A stretch of 12,445 nucleotides of DNA from contig DCUM01000112.1 of the NCBI GenBank assembly GCA_002327255.1, forward strand, positions 1 through 12,445, written 5' to 3'. Within the stretch, counting starts at the first letter, position 1, and every line of letters starts with the position of its first letter. A model generated the notes under the pieces. The model ran no database searches. It had not been told where the DNA came from and worked only from the letters and a program-made list of their open reading frames with translations. Shown in pieces: positions 6,523 through 12,445 of the stretch. The position numbers and the translations under genes were made by a program. Origin of the DNA: a bacterium UBA2214. GTDB lineage: Bacteria; Zhuqueibacterota; Zhuqueibacteria; Residuimicrobiales; Residuimicrobiaceae.

Positions 6523-7437
6523 ATGAAGTTGATCGATTATTTGCACAGCTTCACCGACTATCTGCGCATCGAAAGGCAGATGGCCGCCAATACGCTGCTG
6601 GCCTACGAACGCGATCTCCTGAGGTATATCCAGTTTCTCCAGCAATGCGGCCTTGAGCACTATTCATGCGTAACGCTCCACCATATCACCCATTTTCTTG
6701 AGTTACTGCACGACCTTGGATTGTGTCCTTCATCCATCTCACGCAATGTCTCGGCGATCAAGACGTTCCATCGCTTTTTGCTATCAGAAAACCTTCTTCA
6801 GGAAGATGTCACGGAAACCATCAGCGTGCCGAAGCCCTGGATGAAGATGCCGCAGGTGCTCGATCTCCCGGAAGTGGAGCTGTTGTTGCAGCAACCAGAT
6901 ATTGCTGAGACCAGCGGCATCCGTGATCGCGCCCTGTTGGAGGTGCTTTACGCCACCGGCGTGCGCGTTTCTGAACTGATCGCCCTGCGTCTCGTCGATT
7001 TTTATTGGGATGATGAATTTATCCGCGTCTTCGGCAAGGGCAGCAAGGAACGCCTCGTGCCGATTGGAAAGGTGGCACTGCTATGGGTGCGCCGTTATCA
7101 GCAGGAAGTGCGGCCCGCGCTGGCCGGGCTCGGCCTGGCCGCTGATGTGCTCTTTTTAAATCGCTTCGGTAAAAAAATGAGCCGGCAAACGGTCTGGATC
7201 CTGATACAAAAGTATGTTTCCGCCTCCGGCATCGCCAAAAAGGCGGGCCCCCACACATTGCGGCACTCCTTCGCCACTCATCTGGTGGAAGGCGGCGCTG
7301 ACCTGCGCGCCGTTCAGGAGATGCTCGGGCATGCCGATATCTCAACGACCCAAATCTATACCCATCTTGACCGGGAATACCTCAAATCAGTGCATCAGCA
7401 GTTTCATCCCCTGGAATCAGGAAAACTAAAAATATGA
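6523..7437 (+). CDS. xerD: Site-specific tyrosine recombinase XerD
   Basis: XerC and XerD resolve chromosome dimers at the dif site near the terminus, normally under FtsK control. This 304-residue protein has an N-terminal SAM-like core-binding domain (about 1-95) and a catalytic domain with all six active-site residues. These are R148, K172, H244, R247 and H270, with nucleophile Y279 in TQIYTHL. The numbering matches E. coli XerD exactly, whereas XerC has its tyrosine near 275, so XerD is favoured over XerC or an integron or phage integrase. The Shine-Dalgarno is weak. The stop codon overlaps the birA start. The housekeeping neighbours also argue against a mobile-element integrase. Confidence 0.9.
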   Translation: MKLIDYLHSFTDYLRIERQMAANTLLAYERDLLRYIQFLQQCGLEHYSCVTLHHITHFLELLHDLGLCPSSISRNVSAIKTFHRFLLSENLLQEDVTETISVPKPWMKMPQVLDLPEVELLLQQPDIAETSGIRDRALLEVLYATGVRVSELIALRLVDFYWDDEFIRVFGKGSKERLVPIGKVALLWVRRYQQEVRPALAGLGLAADVLFLNRFGKKMSRQTVWILIQKYVSASGIAKKAGPHTLRHSFATHLVEGGADLRAVQEMLGHADISTTQIYTHLDREYLKSVHQQFHPLESGKLKI

Positions 7438-8213
7438 TACGCCCCGTCTCGCTGTTCTCGCCGCTCATTGGCCGCAAAATCGTACTCTACGACGTTGTCA
7501 CTTCCACCAATCTGCTCATGAAGGAGTTTGCTATGCAGGGGGAGGAAGAAGGCATGGTTGTGGTTGCGGAGACGCAAACCGCAGGCCGGGGACGCCGCGA
7601 CCGCATCTGGCATTCGCCGCGGGGCAAAGGCCTCTATCTTTCGATCCTTCTGCGTCCCGCATTGCCACCTCAGCAATCCGGAAGAATATCTTTGATGGCC
7701 GCTGTGGCCGTGGTGCGCACCATGGCGAAAATGGGCGGCATCCAGGCGCGGATCAAATGGCCTAATGATATCTATCATCAGGGCAAAAAACTCGGCGGCA
7801 TACTCATCGAGAACAATCTCGCGCCCACATCGCTGCACGCCGTAATTGTCGGCATCGGCCTCAATGTCAATCTGGCGCCGGAAGATGTGCCGGAACCTAT
7901 TCGCCAGCAGACGACCTCGCTGGCCGCGGCCCTTGGCAAAGAAGTGGATAAGGATCAGGTGCTGCATCGGCTGCTGAAAGAGATGAACCGGCTCTATCGG
8001 CGTCTGTCGCTCCGTTCGGATCCACAATGGCTGGTGGAGGCGTGGCAGCAATCCTGCGCCCATTTGCATCAGGAAGTTTGGGTGACGCAAAACAAATATC
8101 GTTATGATGGCATCTTTCACGGTATCGACGCCTCCGGCGCCGCCTTGCTGGAACTTCCCACAAGCGCCACGGTGACGATTCAATATGGGGATTGCACCCT
8201 GAGAATGCCATGA
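7434..8213 (+). CDS. birA: Biotin-[acetyl-CoA-carboxylase] ligase, monofunctional
   Basis: This enzyme activates biotin with ATP to biotinyl-5'-AMP and attaches it to the lysine of biotin carboxyl carrier proteins. The 259-residue product has the biotinyl-adenylate loop GRGRRDRIW (51-59), the KWPNDI motif with catalytic K108, the GGILIE strand, and the VGIGLNVN segment. A C-terminal SH3-like domain (YRYDGIFHGIDASGAALLEL) completes it. The N-terminal helix-turn-helix of E. coli BirA is absent, so it should not repress biotin genes. Its ATG shares four bases with the xerD stop (ATGA), so the two are coupled. coaX follows. Confidence 0.95.
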   Translation: MIRPVSLFSPLIGRKIVLYDVVTSTNLLMKEFAMQGEEEGMVVVAETQTAGRGRRDRIWHSPRGKGLYLSILLRPALPPQQSGRISLMAAVAVVRTMAKMGGIQARIKWPNDIYHQGKKLGGILIENNLAPTSLHAVIVGIGLNVNLAPEDVPEPIRQQTTSLAAALGKEVDKDQVLHRLLKEMNRLYRRLSLRSDPQWLVEAWQQSCAHLHQEVWVTQNKYRYDGIFHGIDASGAALLELPTSATVTIQYGDCTLRMP

Positions 8214-8240
8214 GTCAGACAGGGAGAGAGGCCGTTGAAA

Positions 8241-8245
8241 AGGAG
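8241..8245 (+). promoter_or_regulatory. Ribosome binding site fixing the coaX start
   Basis: AGGAG lies 6 nt before ATG 8252. In-frame ATGs at 8192 and 8210 (the latter overlapping the birA stop) have no such site and would add a tail unlike the family. Confidence 0.7.
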
Positions 8246-8251
8246 TGCGAC

Positions 8252-9052
8252 ATGCTGCTGACCATTGATATCGGCAACACCCAAATCGCCGCCGGATTGT
8301 TTATCGAGGCTGAATTATGCGCACACTGGCGCCTGGCGAGCGACCGCGACCGCACCGAGGACGAAACCTGGATTATGATGCAGTCCATTTGCCGCGCCCA
8401 TGGTTTCGCCATCGAACAGAGTCAGGGCATCGTCATTTCGTCTGTGGTTCCGGACATGACCGCCAGTTTTGAAAAAATGGCGCGTAAATACCTGCACCAG
8501 GAACCCGTCACGGTGAGCCATGCGTTGGATTTGGGGATAAAAATCATCTACAGCAATCCCGATCACGTCGGCGCCGATCGTATCTGTAATGCGGTCGGCG
8601 GCGTTGCAAAATATGGTTGTCCGCTCATCGTCGTCGACCTGGGCACCGCCACTACGTTCGATGTGGTGTCACAAAACAGCGACTACCTCGGCGGCATCAT
8701 CGCCCCCGGCATCGAGACGTCGGCAGCCATATTGCATCAGCGCGCCGCACGTTTGCCGCGGGTCGAGTTGCGATTCCCCGATAAAGCCATTGGCCATTCT
8801 ACGGAAACCAGCATCCAATCCGGTCTGATGTTCGGTGCGGTGGCAATGATCGACGGCATGATCGCCCGCATCGAAAAAGAACTCGGCTGCAAGACGCAGA
8901 CGGTCGCCACGGGCGGATTGGCGCGCGTCATCATCTCCGAGCTTAAAAGTGTGCACACCTTCGATCCCTACCTCACCCTGGAGGGATTGCGGTTGATCTA
9001 TGAACGAAATCGAAAAGACACAAAAATAAGGCCAGGCACGCATCCGGCCTGA
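8252..9052 (+). CDS. coaX: Type III pantothenate kinase
   Basis: CoaX phosphorylates pantothenate to 4'-phosphopantothenate, the first committed step of coenzyme A synthesis. It belongs to the ASKHA fold family and is not feedback-inhibited by CoA as CoaA is. The 266-residue product begins with the phosphate-1 motif (DIGNT, 6-10). It has GADRICNAVG (from 107) at the pantothenate site, the phosphate-2 motif DLGTATTFD (129-137), GGIIAPGIETS, and the adenosine-site VATGGLA. The start is set by the AGGAG at 8241-8245. birA-coaX adjacency is common in bacteria. The last residues (DTKIRPGTHPA) are a short non-conserved tail. Confidence 0.95.
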   Translation: MLLTIDIGNTQIAAGLFIEAELCAHWRLASDRDRTEDETWIMMQSICRAHGFAIEQSQGIVISSVVPDMTASFEKMARKYLHQEPVTVSHALDLGIKIIYSNPDHVGADRICNAVGGVAKYGCPLIVVDLGTATTFDVVSQNSDYLGGIIAPGIETSAAILHQRAARLPRVELRFPDKAIGHSTETSIQSGLMFGAVAMIDGMIARIEKELGCKTQTVATGGLARVIISELKSVHTFDPYLTLEGLRLIYERNRKDTKIRPGTHPA

Positions 9053-9290
9053 GAGATCAAGAACGGCTCAGGGCATGCCACAATGCCCGGCAAATCAAAC
9101 CGACGGCCGTTTTCCTGGTTCCTCGTGTCCGGGTATGCTCTGTTCGAAAAAGTTCGCAAGTGTCGTCCGGCATTCCATCCTTTGTGCATCGCGCTGTGGC
9201 AAAGTCCTGTTTATCGGACTGATTCAAATAGAAAGTGCTTGGTTGTTCTTCGCGGCATTATTGACAGATACAGGTCAAAAGCCTGAAAAT
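9053..9290. other. Non-coding 3' region of coaX
   Basis: I see no convincing gene here. Two overlapping plus-strand frames (from 9075 and 9083) have no ribosome site, and one reads through the terminator. A 6-bp inverted repeat GGGCAT/ATGCCC lies at 9071-9088. A TTGACA word at 9261-9266 has no matching -10 and lies just before the terminator. Confidence 0.5.
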
Positions 9291-9326
9291 AAAAAACCCC
9301 GATCGCATCCGCCATCGGGGTTTTTT
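9291..9326. terminator. Bidirectional intrinsic terminator between coaX and nfu
   Basis: A perfect 13-bp stem (9291-9303 with 9314-9326) encloses a 10-nt loop. It has A6 on the left and T6 on the right, so it reads as a terminator on both strands. It serves the plus-strand xerD-birA-coaX unit and the convergent nfu gene. Confidence 0.92.
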
Positions 9327-9343
9327 ATACAAAGGGATCGGCG

Positions 9344-9574
9344 CTAAATCGACTCGACCGTGGTGATCTCCGGCAACTGGCGCTTGAGCTCGCGCTCGAT
9401 GCCCATGCGCAGGGTCATCTGCGACATCGGGCAGCCATGGCAGGCACCCACCAGTTTCACCTTGACCACACCATCCTTGACATCGATCAGATCGACATTG
9501 CCGCCGTCGGCCATCAAGGCAGGGCGGATGGTATCCAAAACATCGTTCACCTTGTCAAACAGGGGATCGGACAT
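9344..9574 (-). CDS. nfuA-like: NifU C-terminal-domain (Nfu-type) Fe-S carrier
   Basis: This 76-residue protein is a stand-alone NifU C-terminal domain. The pattern is an N-terminal helix, then IRPALMADGGNVDLIDV, then the cluster-binding C45-x-x-C48 in GACHGCPMSQMTLRMGIE. Such proteins carry a [4Fe-4S] cluster, shared across a dimer, to client apoproteins. The ATG has a GAGG site 7 nt upstream (minus strand, 9582-9585). The nearest gene upstream on the same strand is the rnfB-like gene, 206 bp away, itself a multi-cluster Fe-S protein and a plausible client. No strong promoter is obvious in the 206 bp, so the pair may be co-transcribed. Confidence 0.93.
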   Translation of the reverse strand: MSDPLFDKVNDVLDTIRPALMADGGNVDLIDVKDGVVKVKLVGACHGCPMSQMTLRMGIERELKRQLPEITTVESI

Positions 9575-9780
9575 CGTTATACCTCATTTTATACGGGTCA
9601 ATAAGAGACTCCCCGGCCAGCGCTGTTTATGAACCGTCGTGTCTACAGGGGCCGCAGAGCAGATTCATTATTCCTTTAACACTCAGAAGCGGGTGATCTA
9701 TTTCCATCCGTAAGCGAAGGGGACCATAATCGTCGCCCCTCTAATCATGGCGTCTCCCGGCGTCCGCGGTGGCGCATCAT

Positions 9781-10653
9781 TCAGCCTTGATCTGCAGCAG
9801 CAGCCGTTTCCCCGGCCGTCTCCACTTGCGTTTGCAGCGCAGGCCGTTCACCGCGCACCACGTAACACCTGGCCGGACACTTGTCCACGGCATTGAACAA
9901 CTCCGCCGCATGGATATCCTGGATCTCCGGCAAATTTCCCTCCATGGTGATCGCGCCTGACGGCATGACCTTGGGAGATACACATATCTTGCAGGCCCAA
10001 CAGCCCACCGTACAGACTTCTTTGACCGCTTTGGCTTTATCCAGAGAGCGGCATGCGAGATAGACCTTCTGGCTGCGCGGGATGAGGGAGAGGATGTTGC
10101 GCGGACAGGTCACCACGCAGACATTGCATCCCGTGCATTTCTCCTCATCGACGACGGGCAGTCCGTTGTCATTCATGGTTATGGCCTCAAAGGGACACGC
10201 TTCTGCGCAGGAGCCATATCCCAGGCAGCCATAACGGCAGGCTTTGCTGCCATTGCTCACCAGCAGCGCCGCCCGGCAATCCTTGACACCCTGATAGTTG
10301 AAACGTTCCCTGGCCTCGCGATACCCGCCCTGACAATGGACCACGGCCAATTTGGGTTCTTCGCTTTGCAAACCCGACAACCCCAGAATCACGGCGATCT
10401 TGTCCGTAGTCTCCTTGCCGCCCGGGGTGCATTTATTGGGTGCAGCCTTCCCCGAGGCAACGGCTTCCGCATAAGCCGCACAACCGGGCTGTCCACAGGC
10501 GCCGCAATTCGCACCGGACAAGGCCTCGATGATCTGTTCAACTTTGGGATCGACCGCAACCGCAAATTTTTTCGCGGCGAACGCCAAACCGGAGCCAAAA
10601 AGGAGGCCGAGGAAACCCAGCGTGAGAATGGAGGTAAGCATCAACGGATCCAT
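9781..10653 (-). CDS. rnfB-like: RnfB-like multi-cluster ferredoxin protein, isolated
   Basis: RnfB is the ferredoxin-oxidising, electron-entry subunit of the Rnf ion-pumping complex. This 290-residue protein has one N-terminal transmembrane helix (about 6-27). The conserved four-Cys Fe-S domain (C50, C53, C58, C75) follows. A CxxxC...CxxxCP ferredoxin region uses C139, C143, C149 and C153, and a canonical CxxCxxCxxxCP uses C173, C176, C179 and C183. A third section resembles the clostridial long-form RnfB C-terminus (C201, C214, C218, C221, C224, C259, C263). In that section the proline-preceding Cys is K228, and the last CxxCxxC is missing. ATG 10653 has a GGAAGGG site. No rnfA, C, D, E or G neighbours it: nfu lies on one side and a divergent symporter on the other. 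Confidence 0.88.
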   Translation of the reverse strand: MDPLMLTSILTLGFLGLLFGSGLAFAAKKFAVAVDPKVEQIIEALSGANCGACGQPGCAAYAEAVASGKAAPNKCTPGGKETTDKIAVILGLSGLQSEEPKLAVVHCQGGYREARERFNYQGVKDCRAALLVSNGSKACRYGCLGYGSCAEACPFEAITMNDNGLPVVDEEKCTGCNVCVVTCPRNILSLIPRSQKVYLACRSLDKAKAVKEVCTVGCWACKICVSPKVMPSGAITMEGNLPEIQDIHAAELFNAVDKCPARCYVVRGERPALQTQVETAGETAAAADQG

Positions 10654-10694
10654 AAAACCCTTCCCAATAGCATGAGTTGGTTAATAAACGGATC

Positions 10695-10723
10695 AATTTA
10701 CTCACTTTCCGCTCCAATTGCAA
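10695..10723 (-). promoter_or_regulatory. Promoter for the rnfB-like gene
   Basis: On the minus strand TTGCAA (10723-10718) and TAAATT (10700-10695) are 17 bp apart. The -10 hexamer is the same as that of the csp promoter. The leader to the ATG would be about 35 nt. Confidence 0.5.
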
Positions 10724-10768
10724 GATGAAAAAATCTGCACAGCGTGGCGGTCGGGGTCATTTTGGCGC

Positions 10769-10797
10769 TTGACTTCGAAGTTTTTATTTTTTATCTT
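10769..10797 (+). promoter_or_regulatory. Candidate distal promoter for the symporter gene
   Basis: TTGACT (10769-10774) and TATCTT (10792-10797) are 17 bp apart, with TTTATTTT in the spacer as in the radA promoter. It faces away from the rnfB promoter, with 45 bp between the two -35 boxes. It would give a leader of about 285 nt. Confidence 0.5.
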
Positions 10798-10921
10798 AAC
10801 CGTCCACCTGATCAGTTCATCGACCGCACAGGACGCCGGGGCTGCCGGTTTGTGTCTTTGGATGTTGCGCCGCACTGCCTGATCCGATTTTTCGTCTTGA
10901 CATCCACAACAACCATCGCAG

Positions 10922-10981
10922 CTGATTTCAGGGTTTCACACACGCTGCGCCTCGCGGTGTTTGCGGCGCTGAACCCCTCAG
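10922..10981 (+). promoter_or_regulatory. Foldable segment in the symporter leader
   Basis: CTGA (10922-10925) pairs with TCAG (10978-10981). GGGTTTCA (10931-10938) pairs with TGAACCC (10970-10976) with one bulge, and ACACGC (10940-10945) pairs with the GCGGTGT segment (10954-10960), again with one bulge. An alternative pairing GCGCC (10947-10951) with GGCGC (10965-10969) competes with the inner stem. No T-run follows. Apart from this segment, the two promoters and the palindrome at 10983, I see nothing in the 436-bp stretch 10654-11089. Confidence 0.3.
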
Positions 10982-10982
10982 G

Positions 10983-11010
10983 TTATTAATCATCCCCGCA
11001 CCATTAATAA
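10983..11010. promoter_or_regulatory. AT-rich inverted repeat, possible operator
   Basis: TTATTAAT (10983-10990) and ATTAATAA (11003-11010) are perfect complements around a 12-nt GC-rich spacer. Each is flanked outward by GG and (A)CC. The half-site centres are 20 bp apart, about two helical turns, which suits a dimeric regulator. It lies about 80 nt before the symporter start. Confidence 0.35.
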
Positions 11011-11089
11011 ACCATTATCATGGCAGCACACCTGTGCAGGCAGGGCGCTGACCGTCAAAGGGCTGTTATCTGCAAATGTGGAGGATTCG

Positions 11090-12445
11090 ATGAGTGTCAT
11101 TCAATTATCCTGGATAGACTGGTCTATCATTGCCCTTTATTTCGTTTTCGTTTTGGGTATCGGTGTCTATCTGAAAAAATTCACCAGTACCGGTGAAGAT
11201 TTTTTCCTCGCCGGCCGCAAGAACAGCGCCTGGGTCGCCGGACTCGCTTTCCTCAGCGCCAACCTCGGTGCCCTGGAAATCCTCGGCTGGACCGGCGGCA
11301 CCATGAAATACGGCATGTTCGTGTCGCATTTCTACTGGGTCGGCGCCATCCCCGCCATGCTTTTCCTCGGCCTCTATATGATGCCCTTCTACTACAGCAG
11401 CAAAATTCATTCGGTGCCCGGCTATCTCAAGCTCCGCTTCGATGAGCGCTCCCGTTTGCTCAACGCCTTCTCCTTTGCCATCATGACGCTGCTGATGTCC
11501 GGCATCAACCTCTATCTCATGGCGCTGGTGCTGCGTACCATCCTGGGATGGGACTGGCAGCTCTCCATGTGGGTCTCCGCGGCAGCGGTCGGCGGCTATA
11601 TCATGCTCGGCGGATTGATGTCCGCCATCTTTACCGAAATCGTTCAGTTTTTCCTGATCTGGTTCGGACTCTTCCTGGTGGCCATTCTCGGCACCATTGA
11701 AATGGGCGGCATCGATCAGGTCTTCACCGGTCTGCCGGATACCATGAGCAAACTCTGGTCCACGGCCGCAGATCCCTCCCTGAATGCCATGGGGGTCACC
11801 TGGATCGGCATCGTCATCGGTCTCGGCTGGGTCTTGTCGTTCGGTTACTGGACCACCGATTTTCTCGTGGTGCAGCGCGCTTTTTCTTCCAAGGATTTGC
11901 GTTCCGCCCGTATGACGCCGATCATCGCCAGCTTTTTCAAAATGGCCCTGCCTTTCATCATCGTCGTCGCCGGCCTGGTGGCCTGGCGTCTGACGCAAAT
12001 GGCGGGCGCTGACTTTGAGTTGCTCAAGCACCCCGTCACCGGGGAACCCTGGAACGATACCGCATTGCCGCTGCTCATCGCGCGCTATTATCCACAGGGC
12101 CTGGTGGGACTCGGCATCACCGCGCTGCTGGCGGGCTTCATGGCCGGACAGGCGGGCAACGTCTCCGCCTTCAATACCGTCTGGACCTATGATATCTACC
12201 GGGTTCTCATCAATACAAAAGCCTCGGATGCGCATCTGGTGTGGATGGGACGCGTGACCACCCTGGTCGGCATCCTGCTTTCGGTCGCCACGGCGTATCT
12301 CGCCATGCAGTTCAACACCATCATGGATTATATTCAGGCCATCTTCAGCTGGGTCAACGCACCCCTCTTTGCCACCATGCTGCTGGGCATGTTCTGGAAA
12401 CGCACCACCTCCACCGCGGCCTTTTGGGGGCTGATCCTCGGCATG
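11090..12445 (+). CDS. Sodium:solute symporter (SSS/SLC5) family transporter, 3'-truncated by window end
   Basis: The visible 452 residues are a polytopic inner-membrane protein with roughly eleven hydrophobic helices of the LeuT-fold SSS family, whose members import sugars, amino acids, organic acids or vitamins. Hallmarks are the post-TM1 EDFFLAGRK motif, the LSANLGALEILGWTGG helix, the VPGYLKLRFDERSR loop, SFGYWTTDFLVVQRAFSSKD, and the late signature AGFMAGQAGNVSAFNTVWTY ending in DIYR. The signature differs from the classic form: A352-G353 stand where SGLT-type proteins have the Na2-site serine pair. ATG 11090 is set by GGAGG (11080-11084) 5 nt upstream. The gene continues past 12445 with no stop. 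The substrate cannot be told. It is divergent from the rnfB-like gene. Confidence 0.9.
   Translation, partial: MSVIQLSWIDWSIIALYFVFVLGIGVYLKKFTSTGEDFFLAGRKNSAWVAGLAFLSANLGALEILGWTGGTMKYGMFVSHFYWVGAIPAMLFLGLYMMPFYYSSKIHSVPGYLKLRFDERSRLLNAFSFAIMTLLMSGINLYLMALVLRTILGWDWQLSMWVSAAAVGGYIMLGGLMSAIFTEIVQFFLIWFGLFLVAILGTIEMGGIDQVFTGLPDTMSKLWSTAADPSLNAMGVTWIGIVIGLGWVLSFGYWTTDFLVVQRAFSSKDLRSARMTPIIASFFKMALPFIIVVAGLVAWRLTQMAGADFELLKHPVTGEPWNDTALPLLIARYYPQGLVGLGITALLAGFMAGQAGNVSAFNTVWTYDIYRVLINTKASDAHLVWMGRVTTLVGILLSVATAYLAMQFNTIMDYIQAIFSWVNAPLFATMLLGMFWKRTTSTAAFWGLILGM

Noticed and set aside
6523..7437. Tyrosine recombinase as sign of a mobile element or integron
   Set aside because: Active-site spacing is that of XerD, the flanking genes are housekeeping, and no attachment-site repeats, cassette array or phage genes are present.
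9261..9266. TTGACA word downstream of coaX as a promoter
   Set aside because: No acceptable -10 lies 16-18 bp downstream, and it would fire straight into a terminator with no plus-strand gene behind it.
9075..9347. 90-codon plus-strand frame after coaX
   Set aside because: It has no ribosome site, runs through the strong bidirectional terminator into the end of nfu, and its composition does not look coding.
9718..9740. AGGGG/CCCCT pairing downstream of the rnfB-like gene as a terminator
   Set aside because: The stem is only about 5 bp with a bulge and has no T-run on the minus strand.
10897..10902. Second TTGACA in the symporter leader as a proximal promoter
   Set aside because: At 17-18 bp spacing the -10 would be AGCTGA or GCTGAT, a poor match. 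Kept only as a remote possibility.
10744..10989. 81-codon plus-strand frame in the rnfB-symporter intergenic region
   Set aside because: The start is within the promoter zone and has no Shine-Dalgarno. The -35 and -10 elements and the foldable segment lie inside it.
11105..12235. 376-codon open frame antisense to the symporter
   Set aside because: It is opposite a clear membrane transporter. The product is a low-complexity His/Glu/Asp/Gly-rich string that mirrors hydrophobic codons on the other strand.

Overview
This window is a stretch of bacterial chromosome that is mostly housekeeping genes, with high GC at third codon positions. I see no phage genes, insertion sequences, CRISPR arrays, tRNA or rRNA genes. 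The source looks like an uncultured or little-studied Gram-negative, probably anaerobic bacterium. The support is a YajC translocon subunit, a long multi-cluster RnfB-type ferredoxin protein, and a membrane-anchored PASTA-only protein. A lineage in or near the FCB group (for example Calditrichota/KSB1-like) would fit, but this is an inference from gene content and not a phylogenetic result.

Layout. Positions 1-285 are non-coding. A strikingly foldable stretch (about 8-111) is followed by a sigma-70-type promoter (200-228). From there a tightly packed plus-strand operon runs radA - tgt - yajC - fmt - PASTA protein - rpe (286-5581). It covers recombination repair, tRNA queuosine modification, Sec translocon accessory, initiator tRNA formylation, an envelope PASTA protein and pentose phosphate epimerase. 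A second plus-strand unit begins with a cold-shock protein gene that has its own strong promoter, a structured leader and an intrinsic terminator (5597-5977). An unrecognised conserved-looking gene (6028-6471), xerD, birA and coaX follow, with xerD and birA sharing an ATGA overlap. A bidirectional terminator (9291-9326) separates this from a convergent minus-strand pair: nfu (Fe-S carrier) and an isolated rnfB-like gene. A 436-bp divergent intergenic region (10654-11089) carries back-to-back promoters, a foldable leader and a palindromic element. After it comes a sodium:solute symporter family gene that runs off the right edge.

How the genes fit together. The fmt - PASTA - rpe order resembles the Firmicutes cluster fmt - (sun) - (stp) - prkC - (rsgA) - rpe, with a kinase-less PASTA protein in the place of the PASTA kinase. 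birA (biotin protein ligase, no DNA-binding domain) and coaX (type III pantothenate kinase) form a cofactor pair. The minus-strand nfu and rnfB-like genes are both Fe-S proteins. The rnfB-like gene stands apart from any rnfA/C/D/E/G partner visible here, and its C-terminal ferredoxin motifs have lost several cysteine ligands.

I found no clear new defence or mobile system. The most interesting leads are the candidate structured RNA at the left edge, the PASTA-only protein at the PrkC position, the orphan and partly eroded RnfB, the symporter lacking the canonical Na2 serine pair, and the structured leaders of the csp and symporter genes.
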